Origin: Bifidobacteriaceae bacterium
GTDB lineage: Bacteria; Actinomycetota; Actinomycetes; Actinomycetales; WQXJ01
Reading direction: 5' to 3'
DNA: 8,083 nt
Assembly (NCBI GenBank): GCA_031278075.1
Contig: JAITLE010000159.1
Coordinates: forward strand, 1-8,083
A program made the position numbers and the translations under genes. This document shows, piece by piece, positions 4,882 through 8,083 of the stretch (the stretch's first letter is position 1; each line of letters opens with the position of its first letter). The notes beneath the pieces were generated by a model. It searched no databases. It had not been told where the DNA came from and worked only from the letters and a program-made list of their open reading frames with translations.

Positions 4882-5406
4882 ATGCATATCCGGCCCCTGC
4901 TGGCGGACGATTGGGAGGACGTCTCCGCGATCATGGAAAGTTCGCTGGGCCCCACGGCTTTCGAAGACGAGCTGCCCGCCTGGGAGCGGTGGAACGCCCG
5001 CTACCTGCCCGGACACCGGTTGGTCGCCGCCAACCGGCAGGGCCGGGTGACCGGTTGGGCGGCGTTGGAGCCGATCTCCGGGCGCTCGGCGCTGGTCGGG
5101 GTGGCCTGCGTCTCCGTCTTTGTCGACCCCGCCCACCGCGGCCAAGGCTTCGGCCGGCACCTGCTTTCGAACCTTGTCACCGCTTCCGAGGAAGCCGGTT
5201 TTTGGACGCTTCAGGTTTACGTCCTGCCGCACAACACCGCCGCCCTCCACTTGTGCGAGGAGTTGGGTTTCCGCACGGTCGGGCGCCGCCAGCGGTTCGC
5301 CCGGTCGGGTGAGGCCTGGCACGATGCCGTCTTGCTGGAACGGCGCAGCCCGAACGTTTTCGCGGACGCCGGTGAGCCCGCCCCGGAGATTCCGGAAGCC
5401 TCTTAG
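4882..5406 (+). CDS. GNAT N-acetyltransferase, phosphinothricin-acetyltransferase-like
   Basis: A 174-residue acetyl-CoA-dependent N-acetyltransferase, close in length to the Pat/Bar family. The ATG at 4882 has GGAAGG 5 nt upstream. Motif A, VFVDPAHRGQGFGRHLL (79-95), holds the R-G-Q-G-x-G pyrophosphate-binding loop at 86-91. Motif B, HNTAALHLCEELGFRTVG (117-134), has the N-x2-A...LGF pattern. The C-terminal WHDAVLLERR (146-155) is characteristic of Pat-like enzymes. Relatives acetylate phosphinothricin, or methionine sulfoximine and sulfone, and the substrate here is not known. An oddity is that the strand before motif A reads GVACVSVFV, whereas Pat/Bar proteins carry Glu where Cys76 stands. 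The last 20 residues are an Ala/Glu/Pro-rich tail. It is probably co-transcribed with the YciI gene. Confidence 0.9.
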   Translation: MHIRPLLADDWEDVSAIMESSLGPTAFEDELPAWERWNARYLPGHRLVAANRQGRVTGWAALEPISGRSALVGVACVSVFVDPAHRGQGFGRHLLSNLVTASEEAGFWTLQVYVLPHNTAALHLCEELGFRTVGRRQRFARSGEAWHDAVLLERRSPNVFADAGEPAPEIPEAS

Positions 5407-5416
5407 GACTCCGGGC

Positions 5417-5447
5417 GCGGCCGGGCCGACGAAATGGCCCCGGCCGC
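5417..5447. terminator. Bidirectional terminator between GNAT gene and uvrB
   Basis: GCGGCCGGGCC (5417-5427) pairs with GGCCCCGGCCGC (5436-5447), with a single bulged C and the loop GACGAAAT. It starts 11 nt after the GNAT stop and lies 34 nt from the uvrB stop, so it can serve both convergent genes. The flanking T-runs are weak (CTCTTG on the forward side), as often in high-GC bacteria. Confidence 0.7.
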
Positions 5448-5480
5448 CTCTTGCGCGTCCGCTTCAGCCCCGGTCGCGGG

Positions 5481-7568
5481 TCATTTGACGGCCTCGCGGA
5501 CCTCGCGCAGCTCCCGCTTCAACTCGGCCACCTGGTCGCGGTAGCGGGCGGCCAACTCGAACTTCAGCTCGGCGGCGGCGGCGCGCATCAACTCCGTCAA
5601 AGACGCGATCTCGTCCAGAATCTGCGACACCAGCGCCGGCTCCTTCGGCCCCCGCCCAACCGGACGCCCGCCCGGCCGGGCGCCGGCGGCGAAACCCGGA
5701 CGCGCGGCATCGGACAACAAACCGGCGGTGTCCGCGTCCTCCCGCATCAACGCCTCGGTGATGGCAGAGATGCGCTTGCGCAACGGCTGCGGGTCAAGGC
5801 CATGCGCCTGGTTGAAGGCGACCTGCTTGGCGCGGCGGCGGTCGGTCTCACCGATCGCGTCGGCCATGGCGGGCGTGACCTCGTCCGCGTACATGACGAC
5901 CGCGCCGGAGACGTTGCGGGCCGCCCGCCCAATGGTCTGGATCAGCGACGTGGCCGAGCGCAGGAAACCCTGTTTGTCGGCGTCGAGGATCGCCACCAAG
6001 GAGACCTCCGGCAGGTCCAGGCCCTCGCGCAGCAAGTTGATGCCGACGAGCACGTCGAACTCCCCCAGCCTGAGGTCGCGCAGCAATTCGACGCGCTTGA
6101 GCGTGTCCACGTCGGAGTGCAGGTAACGGACCTTGACCCCATGGTTGGCCAAGTAATCGGTCAAATCCTCGGCCATCTTCTTGGTCAGCGTTGTGACCAG
6201 GGAACGCTCGTCGCGTTCGGCGCGCAGGCGGACCTCGTGCAGCAGGTCGTCGATCTGGCCCTTTGTCGGGCGGACCTCGACCGACGGGTCGACCAGTCCG
6301 GTGGGGCGGATGATCTGCTCGACCACGCCATCAGACAACGACAGCTCGTAGTTGCCGGGCGTGGCCGAGAGGTAGACCGTCTGCCCGATCCGCTCTAGGA
6401 ATTCCTCCCATCGCAGCGGCCGGTTGTCGAGCGCCGAGGGCAGGCGGAAGCCGTGCTCCACCAGCGTCCGCTTGCGCGACATGTCGCCCTCGTACATGGC
6501 GCCGATCTGCGGCACGGTCACATGCGACTCGTCGATGACCAGCAGGAAGTCCTCCGGGAAGTAGTCCAGCAGCGTGTTCGGCGGCGTCCCCGGCGCGCGC
6601 CCGTCGATGTGCCGCGAGTAGTTCTCAATCCCGGCGCAAGTCCCGATCTGGCGCATCATCTCGAGGTCGTAGGTGGTGCGCATGCGCAGCCGCTGGGCCT
6701 CCAGGAGCTGATCGCGCGACTCCAGGTCCGCCAGCCTCGCCTCCAGCTCCTGTTCGATTCCCCGGGTGGCGGCCTCCATGCGCTCGCGCCCGGCCACGTA
6801 ATGCGAGGCCGGGAAAATGTTGACTGTCGTCTCCGGTTGGATGACCTCGCCGGTCAATGGGTGCAGGGTGGCCAACGCCTCGACTTCATCCCCGAAGAAC
6901 TCAACCCGAATGGCCAGCTCCTCATACATGGGTATGATTTCAACCGTGTCGCCGCGCACCCTGAAGGTCCCGCGCGTGAAGGCGAGGTCGTTGCGGGCGT
7001 ACTGCATCTGGATGAATTGGCGCAGCAGGTCGTCGCGCTCGATCTGCTGGCCGAGGCTCAACCGCACCATCCGGTCGACGTACTCCTGCGGCGTGCCCAG
7101 CCCGTAGATGCAGCTGACGGAGGCGACCACCACAGTGTCACGCCTGGTCAGCAGCGATGACGTGGCCGAGTGCCGAAGGCGTTCGATCTCATCGTTGATG
7201 GACGAGTCCTTCTCGATGTAGGTGTCCGTCTGCGGAATGTACGCCTCCGGCTGGTAGTAGTCGTAGTAGGAGACGAAGTATTCGACGGCGTTGTTCGGCA
7301 GCAGTTCGCGGAACTCAGAGGCCAGTTGCGCCGCCAGCGTCTTGTTCGGCTCGATCACCAGCGTTGGGCGCTGGATTCGCTCGATCAGCCAGGCGGTTGT
7401 GGCGGTCTTGCCGGTGCCGGTGGCGCCCAGCAGCACCACGTCCTTCTCGCCGGCGTTGATGCGCTCGGCCAGGTCCGCGATCGCCTCCGGCTGGTCGCCG
7501 GACGGTTGGTAGTCGGCCACGACCTCGAACGGCGCCACCGTCCGCTGCAGTTCGGTCACCGGGCGCAT
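5481..7568 (-). CDS. uvrB: UvrABC excision-repair helicase subunit B
   Basis: A 695-residue UvrB, the usual family length. It receives damaged DNA from UvrA, verifies the lesion, and loads UvrC for dual incision in nucleotide excision repair. Motifs run in order: Walker A GATGTGKT (48-55); the Tyr-rich beta-hairpin YYDYYQPEAYIP...YIEKDSSINDEIERLR (101-132) that inserts between DNA strands; helicase motif II DESH (346-349); motif III SATPG (401-405); motif VI QTIGRAARN (544-552). A Gly/Pro/Arg-rich linker (about 618-644) leads to the C-terminal UVR domain (about 645-690) that contacts UvrC. ATG 7568 is chosen because the protein then begins like other UvrBs. The frame stays open upstream to 7892, but that part is low-complexity sequence antisense to another frame. 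TAGGTT (7581 down to 7576) lies 7 nt before the ATG, with no usable ribosome-binding site, suggesting a leaderless mRNA. The gene looks intact. Confidence 0.98.
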   Translation of the reverse strand: MRPVTELQRTVAPFEVVADYQPSGDQPEAIADLAERINAGEKDVVLLGATGTGKTATTAWLIERIQRPTLVIEPNKTLAAQLASEFRELLPNNAVEYFVSYYDYYQPEAYIPQTDTYIEKDSSINDEIERLRHSATSSLLTRRDTVVVASVSCIYGLGTPQEYVDRMVRLSLGQQIERDDLLRQFIQMQYARNDLAFTRGTFRVRGDTVEIIPMYEELAIRVEFFGDEVEALATLHPLTGEVIQPETTVNIFPASHYVAGRERMEAATRGIEQELEARLADLESRDQLLEAQRLRMRTTYDLEMMRQIGTCAGIENYSRHIDGRAPGTPPNTLLDYFPEDFLLVIDESHVTVPQIGAMYEGDMSRKRTLVEHGFRLPSALDNRPLRWEEFLERIGQTVYLSATPGNYELSLSDGVVEQIIRPTGLVDPSVEVRPTKGQIDDLLHEVRLRAERDERSLVTTLTKKMAEDLTDYLANHGVKVRYLHSDVDTLKRVELLRDLRLGEFDVLVGINLLREGLDLPEVSLVAILDADKQGFLRSATSLIQTIGRAARNVSGAVVMYADEVTPAMADAIGETDRRRAKQVAFNQAHGLDPQPLRKRISAITEALMREDADTAGLLSDAARPGFAAGARPGGRPVGRGPKEPALVSQILDEIASLTELMRAAAAELKFELAARYRDQVAELKRELREVREAVK

Positions 7569-7575
7569 GGCCTCT

Positions 7576-7581
7576 AACCTA
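7576..7581 (-). promoter_or_regulatory. uvrB -10 element (leaderless promoter)
   Basis: TAGGTT on the minus strand fits TANNNT and ends 7 nt before the uvrB ATG, so the transcript would start at or next to the start codon. The AGAGG between them is only 2 nt from the ATG, too close to act as a ribosome-binding site. No convincing -35 and no GAAC-N4-GTTC LexA-type palindrome is visible in 7569-7704. Confidence 0.45.
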
Positions 7582-7704
7582 CCCCGCTTCCACGCCGCTC
7601 GTGGCTTGATCGGCAGCGTAGATCCGCTCACGGAAGGACGCCGCTTGACGGCGCCGTTCGGTAGGCTCGCACGCAGCCATAGGTGAGGAGAGCGGAGTTT
7701 GCCA

Positions 7705-8083
7705 GTGCCAAGCGAGCGGAGCGAAGACAACGAGTTGCCCCCCGGGGCCGACGCGCCGCCGCCTGGCGACGGGGGCGCCGAGGACGAGAAGCCAGACGGC
7801 GACGTGGCGGACGACGAGGCGCCCGAGCCGGACGGCGAGACCGCCGACGACGCGCCAGCCGACGAGGCGTCAGAGCCAGGCGACGAGGACAAGAAGCCCG
7901 GCGACGACGTGGCGGACGACGAGGCGCCAGAGCCGGACGGCGAGACGCCGGATGACGTGGCAGCCGAAGAGGTCCCAGAGCCGGACGATGACGCGCCAGG
8001 CGACGAGGACGAGAAGCCAGACGGCGACGTGGCAGCCGACGAGGCGCCCGAGCCGGACGGCGAGACCGCCGATGACGCGCCAG
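7705..8083 (+). CDS. Very acidic repetitive protein, N-terminal part, runs off the window
   Basis: An open frame of 126 codons with no stop before the window ends, so only the N-terminus is seen. GTG 7705 has CGGAG 7 nt upstream; TTG 7699, two codons earlier, has a better GAGGAG at 8 nt and is an equal candidate. The product is almost wholly Asp, Glu, Pro, Ala and Gly, with hardly any aromatic residue and no hydrophobic segment, so it should be disordered and strongly negative. Third positions are mostly G or C, which supports this frame over the Arg-rich and Ser-rich frames of the same DNA. It diverges from uvrB with a 136-bp gap. Acidic Pro-rich N-terminal extensions occur on several actinobacterial membrane or cytosolic proteins, and what follows here cannot be told. 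TAGGCT (7662-7667) is a possible -10. Confidence 0.6.
   Translation, partial: MPSERSEDNELPPGADAPPPGDGGAEDEKPDGDVADDEAPEPDGETADDAPADEASEPGDEDKKPGDDVADDEAPEPDGETPDDVAAEEVPEPDDDAPGDEDEKPDGDVAADEAPEPDGETADDAP
7774..8083 (+). repeat. Tandem in-frame repeats of about 35-40 codons
   Basis: Three units start at 7774, 7879 and 7999 (105 nt, 120 nt and incomplete). Each begins G-x-E-D-x-K-P and continues V-A-x-D-E-A-P-E-P-D-G-E-T. Units 1 and 3 are almost identical in DNA over about 78 nt (roughly four base differences, clustered where one codon pair changes and at one synonymous site), while unit 2 differs more. This suggests recent duplication or gene conversion between units 1 and 3. The array continues past the window edge. 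Confidence 0.9.

Noticed and set aside
5451..7577. Several long forward-strand ORFs across 5451-7577
   Set aside because: All are antisense to uvrB, whose protein is complete with every helicase motif. Their His/Gln/Arg-rich products mirror its codons.
7569..7892. N-terminal extension of UvrB up to 7892
   Set aside because: It would add 108 Ser/Gly/Ala-rich residues that are the reverse complement of the acidic repeats. Known UvrBs begin near ATG 7568.
1..8083. CRISPR array, insertion sequence or transposase
   Set aside because: No regularly spaced repeats with unique spacers, no transposase or integrase motif and no terminal inverted repeats with target duplication were found, apart from the repeats reported.

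Overview
The window looks like chromosome of a high-GC actinobacterium (Actinomycetota). The coding DNA is strongly GC-rich with G/C-dominated third positions. GTG is used as a start, two genes (vapB, uvrB) have a -10 hexamer 6-7 nt before the ATG as in leaderless actinobacterial mRNAs, and the PAT-type acetyltransferase and the surface protein with a DUF11-like repeat are common in this phylum. I cannot name the genus.

Layout. 1-239: non-coding, about 58% GC by hand count, with a decayed partial copy of a tRNA-Pro. 240-313: intact tRNA-Pro(GGG). 314-770: non-coding, with a 14-bp perfect inverted repeat and a 27-nt tandem duplication. 771-1562 (+): an unrecognised lipoprotein with two copies of a PGE...GWG...LE motif. 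1563-1731: hairpin between convergent genes. 1732-2369 (-): a VapBC-type toxin-antitoxin pair, bracketed by a perfect 20-nt direct repeat (1704-1723 and 2405-2424). 2464-4482 (+): a secreted right-handed beta-helix protein with an N-terminal CSLREA-like motif and one C-terminal DUF11-like repeat that appears cut short. 4586-5406 (+): a two-gene operon, a YciI-family protein followed by a phosphinothricin-acetyltransferase-like GNAT enzyme, with a plausible promoter. 5417-5447: shared terminator hairpin. 5481-7568 (-): uvrB. 7705-8083 (+): start of an extremely acidic, repetitive open frame that leaves the window.

How the genes relate. uvrB is housekeeping nucleotide excision repair. The YciI and GNAT genes are probably co-transcribed small-molecule enzymes. 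The lipoprotein and the beta-helix protein are both exported, and vapBC sits between them. I see no single new multi-gene defence or biosynthetic system. The most unusual signals are the direct repeat framing vapBC, the tRNA-Pro remnant beside the intact tRNA, the replacement of the expected catalytic Glu by Cys in the GNAT enzyme, the unknown two-module lipoprotein, and the low-complexity acidic gene divergent from uvrB.
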